A stretch of DNA of 64,000 nt, from the NCBI GenBank assembly GCA_010645155.1, contig CM021312.1, positions 5,101,158 through 5,165,157 on the forward strand, written 5' to 3'. This document shows positions 24,201-34,900 of this stretch, piece after piece. Below the pieces are notes generated by a model. That model saw nothing but the letters and a program-made list of their open reading frames with translations, did not search any database and was not told where the DNA came from. The translations under genes were made by a program, and so were the position numbers. This DNA is from Tigriopus japonicus (Eukaryota; Arthropoda; Copepoda; Harpacticoida; Harpacticidae). The number at the start of each line of letters is the position of its first letter. Positions within the stretch are counted from its first letter, which is position 1.

Positions 24201-27200
24201 ATCAGGATTGCCTTCTTGTAAATTGAATTTCCCGGGTTGACACGTGTCACACGCAGCGCCCTCAACATTAGGTTTGCACAAACAAGCCGAAGTTTCCTGA
24301 CATAGAAGCAAGAAAGCGTGAGTCACTTTTGCTTAAATTGTTAATCATGTTACTCGTGATCTTACTTGATTGCAAATCTCCTCTGTGGTGCCACGTAAGT
24401 CACAAGGACATTGCTCACAGTCTGGGTATCTAAAGAACCCAGCGGAACAATGGTCACAAGTACGACCTTCGACGTTCTCTTCGCAGCTAGAAATACCAGA
24501 AAATGTCTTGATTAAGATATTTTTAGCTCACAGTAACGTAACGCCACTGTGATTCATCATTTTAAGCCTCATTAGACGACCGTTTTAGTCGAGTCTTAAA
24601 GGCTAACTTGTGGAAGTGACCTTCATTTAACGACCAGGTAATGAATGTACTTACAAGCAGTTTCCTGTTTCTAAGCTGCAAGACATATTGGCATTCATGG
24701 TTCCTTCAATCACACATTTACACTCCTGGCATCCCGTGATTGGATCGTATCCGAACGTGTTCTCTTCACACGTGGAACAAGGATTGTCCGGCGTTCCAGT
24801 CACATGTGGAGCACAGATACAATCGCCTAAGGGAAATATCTATTTTCAATGTTTGTTCTTACCGAGTTTGGTTCTTTATTCTTTACCTGTTTGTTCGTCA
24901 CAACGAGCCGTTGGGGGGCATCGGCATTGTTTGCAGTCCGGGAATCCGAAGAATCCGGGCTTGCATCGAGTGCATTGACGACCGATTACGTTGGGCTTGC
25001 AATTACATTGGCCACCAATCTTGGCACAATCATATCCAATGCTACCTTGACTGTCACATTGACAGTCCAAAGCTCCTCCATTGAAATCGGCACCCACGGA
25101 AATGATGGCTTCTCGGCAAAATCCTGTGGGACGAGATTTTATTTGATAGGGTTTGAATGGTTTATTGTAGCAAGAAGAGCTGGAATCATGGAGTGGGAGG
25201 CTAGCAATGAGAATAATGATTTCCAGTAAGAACAATTCAATTACTTTCTTCTGCAAATGAGACCTTGCATATATTGACAAGAATACGTAACTCAATTTTC
25301 AGCTCAATCGAACGTTGGAGACAAAAGTTATGCTTACTCAAAGTTCAGTGCAAATCCTACCGAGAATAAATGAACTAGCCCTTTTGTGATGATAGTTTTA
25401 CCACAAAAGGGCGAGTTTATTCATTCTATGCTCCCTTCAGTACATAAGTTTGAGAAGGCATAACTTTTTACTCCGGCATTCGATTGGGCTGAAATTTGAA
25501 ATACTGTACGTGTTCTTCTCAATGCAAGCCCGGTCTCGTTTGCAGAAGAACGCAAATGGTTTGTTTCTGCTGGAATTCATAATTCTCATTGCTAGCCTCC
25601 CACTCCATGATTTCCGTGCTTCTTGATTGTAGTAAAGTACATAGTCGTGTTTTGAATGTTCGGCTGAATTAGAAGTTGGATGATGCATATGTTACTTCAT
25701 GTCAAAGGAAGTCATTTGCCATTTTTTCTTTGAAATTCGATTAATGTGTGGTACGAGGGTAACGAATTTTTCTTTGGCCTTTCACCATTTTGTACTTTGC
25801 TAGAGAATAGCCTTCGGTAACCAAAATCGTACTACATGATGTATTTTTTGCCATTCGTACTTAACATTTGACATTGCTTAATCCCCTTGTGAATAATGAG
25901 CTTGCTAAAGAATACGTGGGGGTGTAGGATTAAAGTAACAAAGGAATCCAAGTCTCCATTATTCAGTCATTTTCTATTGAATCAATAACAATGGGTCTTT
26001 TCTACGCAAAAGATTGTTTCATTCGCATGGAAAAAGAGCTAAAATACACTTACTGTCACGTTCCGCCTTACTTCGTTCATGATCTTAAAACGGTTGCAAA
26101 AACGATAGAAAAAATACATCAAATATTACAACGCCAAATGTCAAGTTATGAAATTCGAAATGATATTTAATTGCCGTGGAAGAAATCAAATGGTTAAAAC
26201 GTTGTTTTCCATCAAAGCGGGAAGCCTTTGATTTTTTTGCACCCCACTTATAGTTTTAACTATGTATTCTTCTTTTGAAGTGCAACTATTTATCTCTGAA
26301 ATGCTTCCCAAATGACGTTGGCATAAAATAAAGGTTTCAGAATTGGAGGGATGTAAAGGTAAATAAGAATGTTAGCTTGATTATGCTAAACTGCAGTCAT
26401 TTCATTCATCATTTATTTCATGTTTTCTGTGACGTGCAGCAAAGTTTATCCAAAATAATATTCAAACCGAAAGACGCAGTTGTGTCATTGTCAAATTTCA
26501 GGTCCTTATCATGGTCTTTGAAATTAAGCCAAGCGAGTTTTTTCCAAGCTGGTGAAGTGAGTAAGACCCAATGGGCCAAGCAAGCTAACTTATCCCCTAC
26601 TTGAAGCTGAACGTGATGAAAAATAGATCCTTTGGCTTCATGTAACCTCACAATTCAACTTACCTTCAGCTCTTGGGTCCACATAAAAGTGGTTTTGGCC
26701 ACAGTCTTGAGCAAATTCCAAACTCTTATCCATCTTTGCAGGTTGCAAGAAGTTGTCCTTGTAGTTTTCGGATGGGATAGCTATCACACTCTCTAACCAA
26801 ACTGGTTTACCCTCGGGATTCTGAAACATTTCAATAATAAATGAGAATTACCACTGCTCTTTCCTAAGGACATCCTACCTTGGTCTGAATGTGGAACAAA
26901 TCGGGCAAGTTGAATTCCTCGGTTTTATCCTTGACATTTTTTATCACAGTTCGACATCCAGTGTTGGCATTACACGTGGGCAATGGCAAAACTGCTTCAT
27001 GATATTGACCTTTAGCCAAAAGCTCTTCCACATCAAGAGCTAGAATTGTTTTACAAAAATAAGGAACCATTACGAAAGGCAACATTTATCCTTCAAACTT
27101 ACCTTCTCCAGGATTGCCATAGGTTATATTCATGTTAAGGTCGAACTCTGAAAATAGAAAAAAATCGTTAAGAACCCCAGAAGTTTACTGGTTGGCATTT

Positions 27201-30200
27201 CATGTTTACTTGGCTGGTCAGGCTGATAATAATTGGCCACCAAGACGTAGTATCCAGGTTCAGGAACGGCTCCAGTGATGTCCACAATAGGATTGTCTCC
27301 ACTGACATAAAGCAATTGGGTCTCCTCTGGTTTGTACATATTAGGGGGCTTATAATTAGCAGGGGTTCCTGCACCAGGGCCCACAAACGGCAGGATTTGA
27401 CTTTGATCAGGAGCATCCGGATATGAGAATGGTAGACATCGGCCGTTTACTTTCACACATTGACCGTCAGGTGTGACAAAGTCCAAAGACCAACGATCAA
27501 TCGGAATGGCCACCACGGAATCCACGGCCAAATTCAGAACATCGTCTTTGTTCTGTAATGTGGGAGCGAGTTATTTCTGAATCAAAGTTGTAACGGAAGA
27601 AATGACTTACCGACAACTTGACAAGGCCAGGATTGGTATTGAAATCGAATTCCGCCACTTTACCATCCGGTCCAATGACCACTTGTCGACACAATCGGCT
27701 ATATGGACAATTGAATATGTAAGCTTGTCCACTTGGGCTTTGTGAGTCGTCCGCGTACGAATCATCCTTGGCAAACACATCAATGGTTTTGGTATCATTG
27801 ACGCCCTCGGGAGTGAAGTAAACAACCGCCAGAACGTGCTTCTTTTCCGGTTCGTTCAAAGACACCTCATACTCGAGATCAGGTTGCCATCGAGCCAAAG
27901 TGGCGAGTTTACGTGATCCCAATTCACTTTGAATGTCGGGTCGATCACTCCAGGCATACACATCAGTCCCTCCTCCGGGTCTTTGCGCCATTTCTGACGT
28001 CGTTGTTGGAAACTGACGTACGTCCGGATAGACATAATCTCGGCAATAAGGCAACACTTCGCCAGCGATGCAAGGATTATACACGTGCTCATTAAGGATG
28101 CTCGGTTCGTAGTACTGATTGGGTACCAAGACGAAGTAATCCTAATGTGACCAAAATATAACGGTGAGATATCTTTCCTTTTGCTAACATACGTAGCTTT
28201 CTTTACACGTACCACAAGAACTTCCTCAGCCATTGGGTCATCATTCTTTATCTTGAGTGCCACGCTCCATTGTCCCGGTTTGAGATCGAACGGAGAAGGA
28301 TAAATTCCAATGTCTCCAGATACGCTTACAAAAGTGGGATCTCCTCCTGTTGGCGATAATAGAACCTTATGTGCAATGGGTTGAGGTGCGCTTCCACCGC
28401 CCATTCCTGGAGCCATTTCTCCACCACCGGCAAACCTTGGTGTGACGTTGATCTCTCCAATGAAGGCAGTCGGATTGGGATTGATATAACGGATAACCAT
28501 TCGATACACCGCTGGGTTTGTGATGCCGATATCTTGTAGGACCTATTATCCAATGGGTACATGGTTATTGTTTGGCATCCATCAGTAGCTTTTTCTATTG
28601 GGTGCCATGTAAGGTCGATCACAAGTTGAAATGAAGTCAGCTCAAAAGTGTTCCAAAGCAAGCTTAATTCAATTGTTTGCTTTTTCGCGCTTCCGCTACA
28701 GAGTAGTACTAGGGGATAAACAACAAGCGTCGCAATATGTACCTCGTTTTGTAATTGTGAGTAGGCTCCATATCCTTTCCAAGAATAACCTGGGAACTTG
28801 GCATCGTCATAACCGATCCTCACCGGACTTCCATCCCTGCGATACCCATCCTCGATCTCATGTTGAAATTGATGAAGGGTTGGGATGTAGTACGTATCCA
28901 TGACCTCATTACATTTCCTTCCCATGAGACCAGGTCGGCAACGACATTGACCCGACTCTTTGTCACAGATCGCTTCTTCGCCACGTTGTAACTGGGTGCC
29001 GCCCACGTCACACTGACAAGGGTCACATCCCATACCATTAATATCCATGAGGCCGAAGAAGCCATCATAACATTGGTCGCAAATTCGAGTTCCGCCTACA
29101 TTGGGCTTACATGCGCATTGACCGTCATCAGTGTCGCAAACTCCCACTGACCCAATAGTTCCAGGAGTGTGGCAACCACAATCTAAACAATTGTTTAACA
29201 TTTCACGTTTGAGTTAAGGGACTTTTTTTAACTTCTCCATTGTTCCTGGCTTACTTTCACACCCTTCAGGATTGTAGCCTTGAAGATTCCAGTACAAAGG
29301 CTTGCAGGTGTCGCAAATACGGCCTGTGACCTTGTCTTTACATGTGCAAAGTGATCCTGCGGGCACGGAGTCGCAACCACCCAAAGCAAAGAAGTCAGGT
29401 GTCACTCCATCGGGGTCACAATTGCACTCCTCACACCGAGGGTAGTTGTACCGTTTGGGTGCGCATTGATCGCATTTAGTGCCCACAAAATCTGGGTGAC
29501 AGTTGCAATTCCCTGTGTCGTCACAGGACAACCCCCGGGACCCAATGGAGTCACAATTGCAAGCCTTGCACAAAGGGTATTCAAAATACCCAGGTGAACA
29601 TTGGACACATTGACGACCGCCAAAGTTACCCAGGCAAGGACATTGGCCGTCTTTGGGGTCGCAAACTTCCGAATTCGATCCAACATCGGAACATTCACAA
29701 GGTGTGCAACTCGGGTAGTTGTACCAACCCGGTTCACATTGATCACACCGCTCTCCTGCAAATCCTTCCTTACACAGACATTGACCATAATCCTTGTCGC
29801 AAATTTCTTCCACTGTGCCCATGGGATCGCAGTTACACGCTACGGGAGAGCATCACACGAAATGTAGGCTAAGCTGAGGTTATAATAATTAATAATGGTC
29901 TTAACCAACCATTGCACGACGGGTACGAGTAATAGCCGTTCTGACATTGGTCACATTGTCTTGAGCCATAATTTGAAGAGCAGGGACATTGACCCGTCTC
30001 CAAATTGCAAACCTGGTTCACTGATCCTTGGGGATTGCACTCACAAGCTGCAACAACAGAAGTAGATTAAATTTCGGGAAACGAACTGCAATAACTTGGC
30101 TGACTTACGGGTGCATTCTGGAAAATTGAAATAACCCTCAGCACACTGGTCACAAAAGGCACCAGAAAAGTTTTCCAAGCAAGGGCACTGAACAACTCCT

Positions 30201-31954
30201 TCAGCCACACAAAATGGCATACCATTATCTTGAAGGCTGTATAAGAGGTGAAAAAGTTTGGGTACAAAAAAAATGAAAGTTGCCTTTTTGTAGTTCCATT
30301 GCTCACATCGTTCCATTAGCAAAGCAGTCACAAGGCTTGCATTCGGGATAATCATAGTACCCATCCGCACAGGCTGTGCAATCTTCGGCTCCTTGAAAGG
30401 CAGGTTTGCACTCGCATTCACCAGAATCTGGGGCACAATTTCCGGTGTAGCGATGATCTCCTCCACACTGACAAGCTATGATTAACATTTAAATGTGTTA
30501 GTGCGAAGCGCATTCATTGAAGTTTTTTAATGCTTACGAATGCAGGGTTCGGTATCATTGGGAAAAACATTTTCAGGTCTAAAAAAGCCGTCGGTGCAAG
30601 TCTCGCAATTGATACCCGCAGTGTTCCTTTGGCATTCCTGACAGACGCCTCCACCTTCATAATTGCCGTGGATGTCCATGGACAATCGATTGGCATCAAC
30701 CTCTGGATCATAATAGCATTTGTTCGAATGCCCATGGCAATTGCAAGGTTCACAGGTATACGGATCCTCTTTTGTATATTGGCGCCATTTTTTCTGTGTG
30801 AAACCCTCAGCGCATTGGTCACAATTGATTCCAGCTGTATTATGGAGACACTGGCATTGAAGCAGATCTCGATTATCTCGGGAAGGAGGACAAACATAGG
30901 CGTGACCATTGCACACACAACGCCCACTGACCGATATTTCCTTAATCGAATAATAGTACTGAAAAGATATAAGAACGTAAATTTAGTGTTCCTCGACCAC
31001 AAAACCTCGATTAACTAATTTACCCGACGGGTCACTGTTTTATCGCCTTGTGCTTTGGACATCAAATGTCCCAACATGGTTTTGGTCTGAATCAATCTGA
31101 TTCTGATATTGGTCGCAAGAATCCAATCTTGAAGTACTTGTGATTGGAACATATTACGAGCAGAAGGTCGATTTGAAATCAGTTGAACGATGATCTCTCC
31201 ATTCTCAATTGGAACAATATCAGAGAACTCCGTAGAACAGATGACTTGATCGTCATATTGAATTGGAGCATTGGCGTACATGCCAAAATACTTTTGACAT
31301 TCGACATCATTCCCCGCAAAATATTGCCAAGGTTGGAAAGTTTTACCGTGATCCACGGATCTCTCAATAGCCCAAACTCCAGGACGAGGGGAATTTGCCA
31401 TAGTAATATGAACGTAAGCCACTTGAAAAATCTGCAATAAAATGTCACTCACGTCTATTTGCGTGCCTTTAGAGCGAATACATTTAGAAAACTCACTTGT
31501 TGCAAGTCAATATCTAGAGTCACTCTGTTATATTTGAAGCCTCTGGAAATTGGCGGGGATTGCCACCAACTCTCGTGGTCTCCATCCACCACATTTTGAA
31601 TGGGATGCGAGAACTCGCTCGATTCATTGGCATTCGATGGATAGCAATAATCGCAAATCTAAAGCGACAAACAGGTTGGAATTTTCACACTGAAAATTTA
31701 TCCTTTTTTTAAAATCTATTTACTTGTCCGTCCAAGATGTCGTATTTCGACAAAGTACTCTCCAATCGATCGTAGCCCACCAATTTACAGTAAACTTCCC
31801 TGACTGGAACGCCTTCTCCACAAGTAGCGTTAACAGTCACGGTTCGGTTCTCGGCAATGTTTAAGTAGGATGGGACATTCTGTGACCACACCCCTCCTGT
31901 AAGCCAAATGAACGCTATCGCCCATGTGCAGCGCCAAAAGATAGGCACTTCCAT
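3249..31954 (-). CDS. LanA: Laminin subunit alpha (LanA / alpha-3,5-type), complete, 39 coding exons
   Basis: This encodes the alpha chain of the laminin heterotrimer, a basement-membrane glycoprotein that binds integrins and dystroglycan through its LG domains. Exons in reading order (right to left): 31954-31724, 31658-31497, 31431-31024, 30958-30538, 30475-30307, 30236-30109, 30047-29910, 29839-29255, 29182-28743, 28542-28213, 28141-27611, 27552-27210, 27147-27103, 27039-26879, 26820-26664, 25123-24887, 24826-24655, 24486-24366, 24296-24129, 23898-23640, 23572-23331, 22981-22511, 22443-22322, 21533-21388, 21326-21153, 20606-20331, 18751-18207, 18003-17674, 17600-17136, 14312-14125, 14031-13642, 12834-11652, 11441-11104, 8912-8671, 8473-8423, 6707-6522, 5884-5721, 4496-4248, 3896-3249. 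Every junction is GT-AG and all phases agree, giving about 3,871 residues, close to the roughly 3,700 usual for this class. The start ATG is followed by a hydrophobic signal peptide. Both L4b and L4a domains are present, which marks the LanA/LAMA5 type. A CTTTCAG acceptor at about 32007 suggests an upstream non-coding exon. Individual splice sites could be off by a few bases. Confidence 0.95.
5354..5426. other. Assembly gap 1 (Ns) in a laminin intron
   Basis: A 73-base run of N. The 213 bases after it (5427-5639) repeat 4490-4702 with only a few differences, including the first bases of exon 38 and its acceptor, so the two flanks probably represent the same locus. Confidence 0.9.
6198..6417. 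mobile_element. Small inverted-repeat element with TAGTGATGGAC ends
   Basis: Left end TAGTGATGGACCGAAAC and right end (reverse complement) TAGTGATGGACGGAAC form terminal inverted repeats of a 220-bp element in laminin intron 36. Flanking octamers GTAATTAT and GTGATTTT match at 6 of 8 positions, compatible with a decayed 8-bp hAT target duplication. No transposase coding is present, so it is a non-autonomous (MITE-like) copy. Confidence 0.6.
7666..7907. mobile_element. hAT-like MITE with CAGGGG(T/A)CGGCAACC ends
   Basis: The ends are CAGGGGACGGCAACC and, reverse-complemented, TAGGGGTCGGCAACCGG, the well-known terminal consensus of a widespread animal hAT subfamily. Flanking octamers TCTTACAC and TCTTGCAT match at 6 of 8 positions with two transitions, an 8-bp target duplication typical of hAT. 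The interior carries repeated GGGCCCAC motifs and no transposase. It lies in laminin intron 35 (6708-8422). Confidence 0.72.
8671..12834 (-). other. LanA: Laminin alpha exons 32-34: LG1, LG2 and LG3
   Basis: One large exon (12834-11652) encodes LG1 and LG2, with landmarks [45 protein letters not shown] and [11 protein letters not shown], closing with GCMEEV and C. LG3 is split between exons 33 ([20 protein letters not shown]) and 34 ([11 protein letters not shown]...GICKSD). LG1-3 of alpha chains, together with the gamma-chain tail, form the main integrin-binding site. Intron 33 (8913-11103) is 2.2 kb and contains a hAT-like relic. Confidence 0.9.
10805..11000. mobile_element. Degraded relative of the hAT-like MITE
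   Basis: The start CAGAGGTCGGTAAAC, followed by GCTGCGGCCCTCATGTGGGC, matches the end and subterminal region of the element at 7666-7907, and GTGGGC/GGGCC motifs recur further in. I cannot locate a convincing right end, so the right boundary is approximate. It sits in laminin intron 33. Confidence 0.45.
12835..13641 (-). other. Laminin intron 31, no further feature seen
   Basis: About 0.8 kb between the coiled-coil and LG1 exons. It has clean GT and AG ends. A plus-strand open frame at 13209-13526 has no recognisable domain and is not supported as a gene. Confidence 0.6.
13642..18751 (-). other. LanA: Laminin alpha exons 27-31: last LE repeat and coiled coil (domains II and I)
   Basis: Exon 27 encodes the last LE repeat, a CFPCSSC cluster and then the start of a long heptad-rich region of roughly 560 residues (about 2290-2851) with almost no proline, glycine or cysteine. 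This is the long arm that winds with the beta and gamma chains; the cysteines at its N-terminal end normally form the interchain disulfides of the cross centre. The 2.8-kb intron between exons 29 and 30 carries an inverted-repeat transposon at 15845-16239. Confidence 0.9.
15845..16239. mobile_element. TA-flanked MITE with CCGGGTG ends (Tc1/mariner-like)
   Basis: The left end CCGGGTGTTTCAAAAGAAAC and the reverse complement of the right end, CCGGGTGATGCATAAGAAAC, form imperfect inverted repeats that both continue with GGAACA. TA dinucleotides flank both sides (15843-15844 and 16240-16241), the target duplication of Tc1/mariner elements. The 395-bp interior has no transposase. It lies in the 2.8-kb laminin intron 29. 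Confidence 0.68.
19635..19793 (-). other. Truncated second copy of laminin exon 26 beside gap 2 (probable artefact)
   Basis: This repeats the 3' part of exon 26 with its donor site; the wider copy 19539-19793 matches 20235-20489 almost base for base. It stops at the N run. A real tandem exon would need its 5' half, which is missing. I treat the complete copy at 20331-20606 as the true exon. Confidence 0.75.
19794..20232. other. Assembly gap 2 (Ns) in the laminin gene
   Basis: A 439-base run of N between two near-identical 255-bp copies of the same intron/exon 26 sequence. Confidence 0.9.
20607..21152 (-). other. Laminin intron 25, nothing else seen
   Basis: About 0.55 kb with GT-AG ends; no repeat or coding sequence recognised. 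Confidence 0.5.
21534..22321 (-). other. Laminin intron 23, nothing else seen
   Basis: About 0.8 kb, AT-rich, with GT-AG ends; no repeat or coding sequence recognised. Confidence 0.5.
22826..23898 (-). other. LanA: Laminin alpha exons 20-22: L4a (laminin B, domain IV) domain
   Basis: The segment begins with DNWQLHGF and includes [56 protein letters not shown] and IYIRANYA, the classic landmarks of the laminin B fold inserted in a split EGF repeat. For exon 21 I use the donor GTATGC at 23330 rather than the upstream GTTTGT, because only the former avoids a stop codon when joined to exon 22. Confidence 0.9.
24129..25123 (-). other. LanA: Laminin alpha exons 16-19: second EGF-like (LE) array
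   Basis: Four full LE repeats (starting at [16 protein letters not shown]) plus the first half of a fifth ([13 protein letters not shown]). Splitting one LE repeat by the following L4a domain is the normal architecture of laminin alpha chains. Exons are compact (120-240 bp). The 1.5-kb intron before exon 16 carries the foldback transposon at 25171-25625. Confidence 0.9.
25171..25625. mobile_element. Foldback (long-hairpin) DNA element, copy 1
   Basis: The whole 455-bp element is an imperfect palindrome. The left arm starts CAAGAAGAGCTGGAATCATG and the right arm, reverse-complemented, starts CAAGAAGCACGGAAATCATG; pairing continues to a small loop between the GCCCTTTT and AAAAGGGC motifs near 25380-25410. 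It is flanked by an exact 7-bp repeat, ATTGTAG (25164-25170 and 25626-25632), indicating transposition. No protein is encoded. It lies in laminin intron 15. Confidence 0.85.
26664..28900 (-). other. LanA: Laminin alpha exons 9 (end) to 15: L4b domain (alpha-3/5 type)
   Basis: The region from [16 protein letters not shown] through [19 protein letters not shown] to the [12 protein letters not shown] junction, about 540 residues, lies between EGF arrays. It is not the short laminin B fold; it matches the large L4b module that only alpha-3/alpha-5 vertebrate chains and insect LanA carry. It is split into seven exons, including a 45-bp exon (27147-27103) whose inclusion is required to keep the phase. 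The function of this globule is not well defined in any species; it probably contributes to matrix contacts. Confidence 0.82.
28743..30958 (-). other. LanA: Laminin alpha exons 4-9: first EGF-like (LE) array, 11 repeats
   Basis: The translation shows consecutive eight-cysteine laminin-type EGF repeats of the form C.C...G......C....G.C.C...-.G..C..C..G. The linkers have the typical PCECN, ACNCD and PCQCD junctions. Introns fall mostly at phase 1 just before the PC.C of a repeat, so exon shuffling rules are respected. The eleventh repeat is incomplete and leads into L4b, as expected. The array forms the rod of the short arm. The exon 7 donor is GTTGGT, chosen because it keeps phase and gives the junction CNACNCD. 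Confidence 0.92.
31024..31954 (-). other. LanA: Laminin alpha exons 1-3: signal peptide and LN (domain VI)
   Basis: Residues 1 to about 267. A signal peptide (hydrophobic core [11 protein letters not shown]) is followed by an LN domain with [31 protein letters not shown] and a late [11 protein letters not shown] that opens the EGF array. SWWQSPP and the YCKLVG cysteine pattern are diagnostic of laminin N-terminal domains. LN domains polymerise laminin into sheets by binding the LN domains of the beta and gamma chains. Confidence 0.93.
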
Positions 31955-34900
31955 GGTGCCTTTTGTCGAAGCACTCTCCTTTCAAACAAGGCCTCGATCC
32001 CTTACACCTGAAAGTGGATATGTATGAAATCAGTGTAACCTTTAAATCTTTCAAAATGGGTTTGAAGCCAACCTTCATGAGCAAGAAATCTTGGCACACT
32101 GGTGGAATCGCTCAAGAATTTGGAGCTTTGAACCCGATCACCCGTTCGAGTACAGTGTGGATCATTGGCAGATTTTGTTATGAAACGACCAATCTGTGCG
32201 ACTTGAAGACTTGTCGGTCTTGTCTTGGGTCACATCTGGGATGCATGTGTGTGACATAGATTGAAGCTCTCCTCTTGAGCTTCCAAATGTAAACTGAACC
32301 TCTTTATAAGAATGCTACGAGTGTATTTTCCGGTGGCGTACATATGGGGTGAAGATTGAAGATATTTTTGCTACATACGTAAAGAAGGAACGGCTATGGG
32401 AATGTTGATGAGAAAAGCTTGAAGTTGTATGGAGCTCCTTGTAGAGGATAACTTTTAATGCAAGTGTCTCCCTTATTTGAAGCAGGGTTGGGTTCATCGG
32501 TTTTCCTCAATAAATCACATATTCATTCAACATATCATACATTTATCGTGATATGCAACATAATTTAAACATGATTAGAAGGAGTATTAGTGGCTTTTTT
32601 GGAAAAGTAAACTCAAAAGCTGTCTGGACAAACCTTTAGTTTCCTTTTCGCAGGATTCGCAATCGTTCTCAACATTGATCACAGAACCTTGTTTAACCTT
32701 GTTAACTATCCTACAGCATAGATTTCTAGGCTACTGGATGGCAGAAGACCGCTTGGATGGTCGACAAAACCGTACAATAAACCGGTTTGTAAAATTTCCC
32801 AAGACTGTTCGTTCAACGTACTGTTTGAGCAACCAAGCAGTCGGTCGTACGAAGTCCAGTATTCTAGATATCTATGCCCAAAGCTTTGTTACTTTCTTAA
32901 GTTCGTCATATGAATTGCGTGACCAATCAGAGGGCTTAAATGTCCACTTGGATGAATCGTAAAGATGATGATAGCCACCATGCATTCTGAACCCTTTACC
33001 ATTGCGTTGCTTTACTCTGTGCACATGGAACGTACGGTTGCATGCGCTATTCAATTTACCGAGAAAATGTTCCCACTCCTTTCATTAGGTCACTCTGAAA
33101 GCACTTTCAGCTCTCTAGATGAACCAGCACAAAGTAGGTTCCCTAGATAGCTTGGTCAAGGGGATTTTTTGTTCTTTTTTCAAAATGTATTTGATTTTAA
33201 TCATGTTCGATTTATAAGTAACTAATAACAAAATTTCTTTTTAGTGAGAGCACAATAAACACATTAATTGATGTTGGTTGGTGTAATTAAGTGATTAAAC
33301 TTTTTCTTTTAAATCGTTGCATGTAAACCATCTAGAAGTTTCCAGATTGGTTTTTTGGGCTTAGTCCTAAAATTACCAATGGTGGTGAAAACGCTATAAA
33401 CAATCTGCAAAATTGAAAAACTCAATACCACCGGCTGCATGGTACTAGTCAAAGTAATAGTTTCGTGGAAAAGCAATTCCAATTCCAATTAGATCACATG
33501 TCTGTTAACACTTGACATGGAAATTAGATTACAACTTCTCAGCTCCACCAGACCAGATCATATCTGCTTTTATGTATCAACCAGGTGCTCTCAAACATGT
33601 TTGTTAATATCTGTCCTAATTGTTCAAAATTTGACGAATAATCCCAAAAAAATATAGATTGTCTAAATTCTTGCATTGATTACTCTATGGCTCGTACTTT
33701 CTTGGTTTCGTTAAAGGTGAAGGGTCTGTAATGCTTCGTATCCCATGCACGACGACAAATCCTCGTCATCTCGATCTCACATAATGTTGTGGCTTTGAAA
33801 AGCTTTGGCTTTTAGAATAAAAAGGGCTTTTTTGGGATGAAAAGTACAATCTTCCATCGTAAACGTCGCCCTTCCATCATTTCCATTGTTCTTTGGATTA
33901 TTGAATGCCACCCAAAATTGGATCAAATATTTATCTTAGCACAAGAGTTGTTGAAGAATTCAGCCTTGATACCGAATTCAACCATTTTTGAGCTTCAGAA
34001 ACGTGGAAGCAAGAAACTTGAACAAGAATTTGATTGCTTTTCAGGCACAAAAAAGGATTTCAATCGTCTTTCTCATCCCTTGAAGCCAAACAAGCAAAGT
34101 CAATCCACAATCCAAGTTTTTTTACTGTTCCTATAAGCCCATTCATCTCCTTTTTGGGGGGGCAGATTCGTCAAGAAAGAGGACCACTCGACAAGCACAA
34201 CGACCTTGCACCATTACAAGATGGAGCGGAGACCAACCATAGAGTTATTAAACCAAGAAGGACAATCTGTATGAACGGCATTGCATATAAACCTTTGAAA
34301 ACGCTGCTTATTTTAGGATCGCTTTGAAATACGCATTTGACTTGTTTTAGATTACCAACTTTTCTCTTCATCTCGCTTCCCCCTCAATCCAAGTAAATCA
34401 TTTCACTCAAAAAAGTCTAATGCCACAAAAAGAAAAAGAAAACAGTTTTATGTTTGCAAAAGAAGAAGTCAATAAGCATGACTCTTTTTTTGGCTTTGCT
34501 TGGATTTTGTGACCATCCACTTTTGGAAATTTAAATGGACCCAAGAATTACGCTCTCATCAAAAGAACATTTACCTGCTTTGCTTCAAGACCCAAAACAT
34601 GGTAAAAGAGTCTGCTTTGTTTCACCATTTTTTTTTTTCAATAAGTACAGGATGGGCAGGCAAGCCTATATTTTGGCGTTGTTTAGTACCCGAACAGTGT
34701 CTGTTACAGGTCTAATAGTGGCTCATAGACTTCATTTTCTTGGTAAACCCTTAAAAGTGATAAATACTTTTTGTGTTTTTTGCTTTTTTTGTACTTTTCG
34801 ATTTTGTTGTGCCTGGTTAAAACTTGGTTGAAACCTGGTTAAAACCACACCGTCAAAGTGACCAATTGATTGGACCTCATGAAAACAAGCCGTTATGGCT

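Noticed and set aside
25437..25688. 83-codon frame within the foldback element
   Set aside because: It is an incidental frame in a palindromic non-coding transposon and is not conserved in the second copy.
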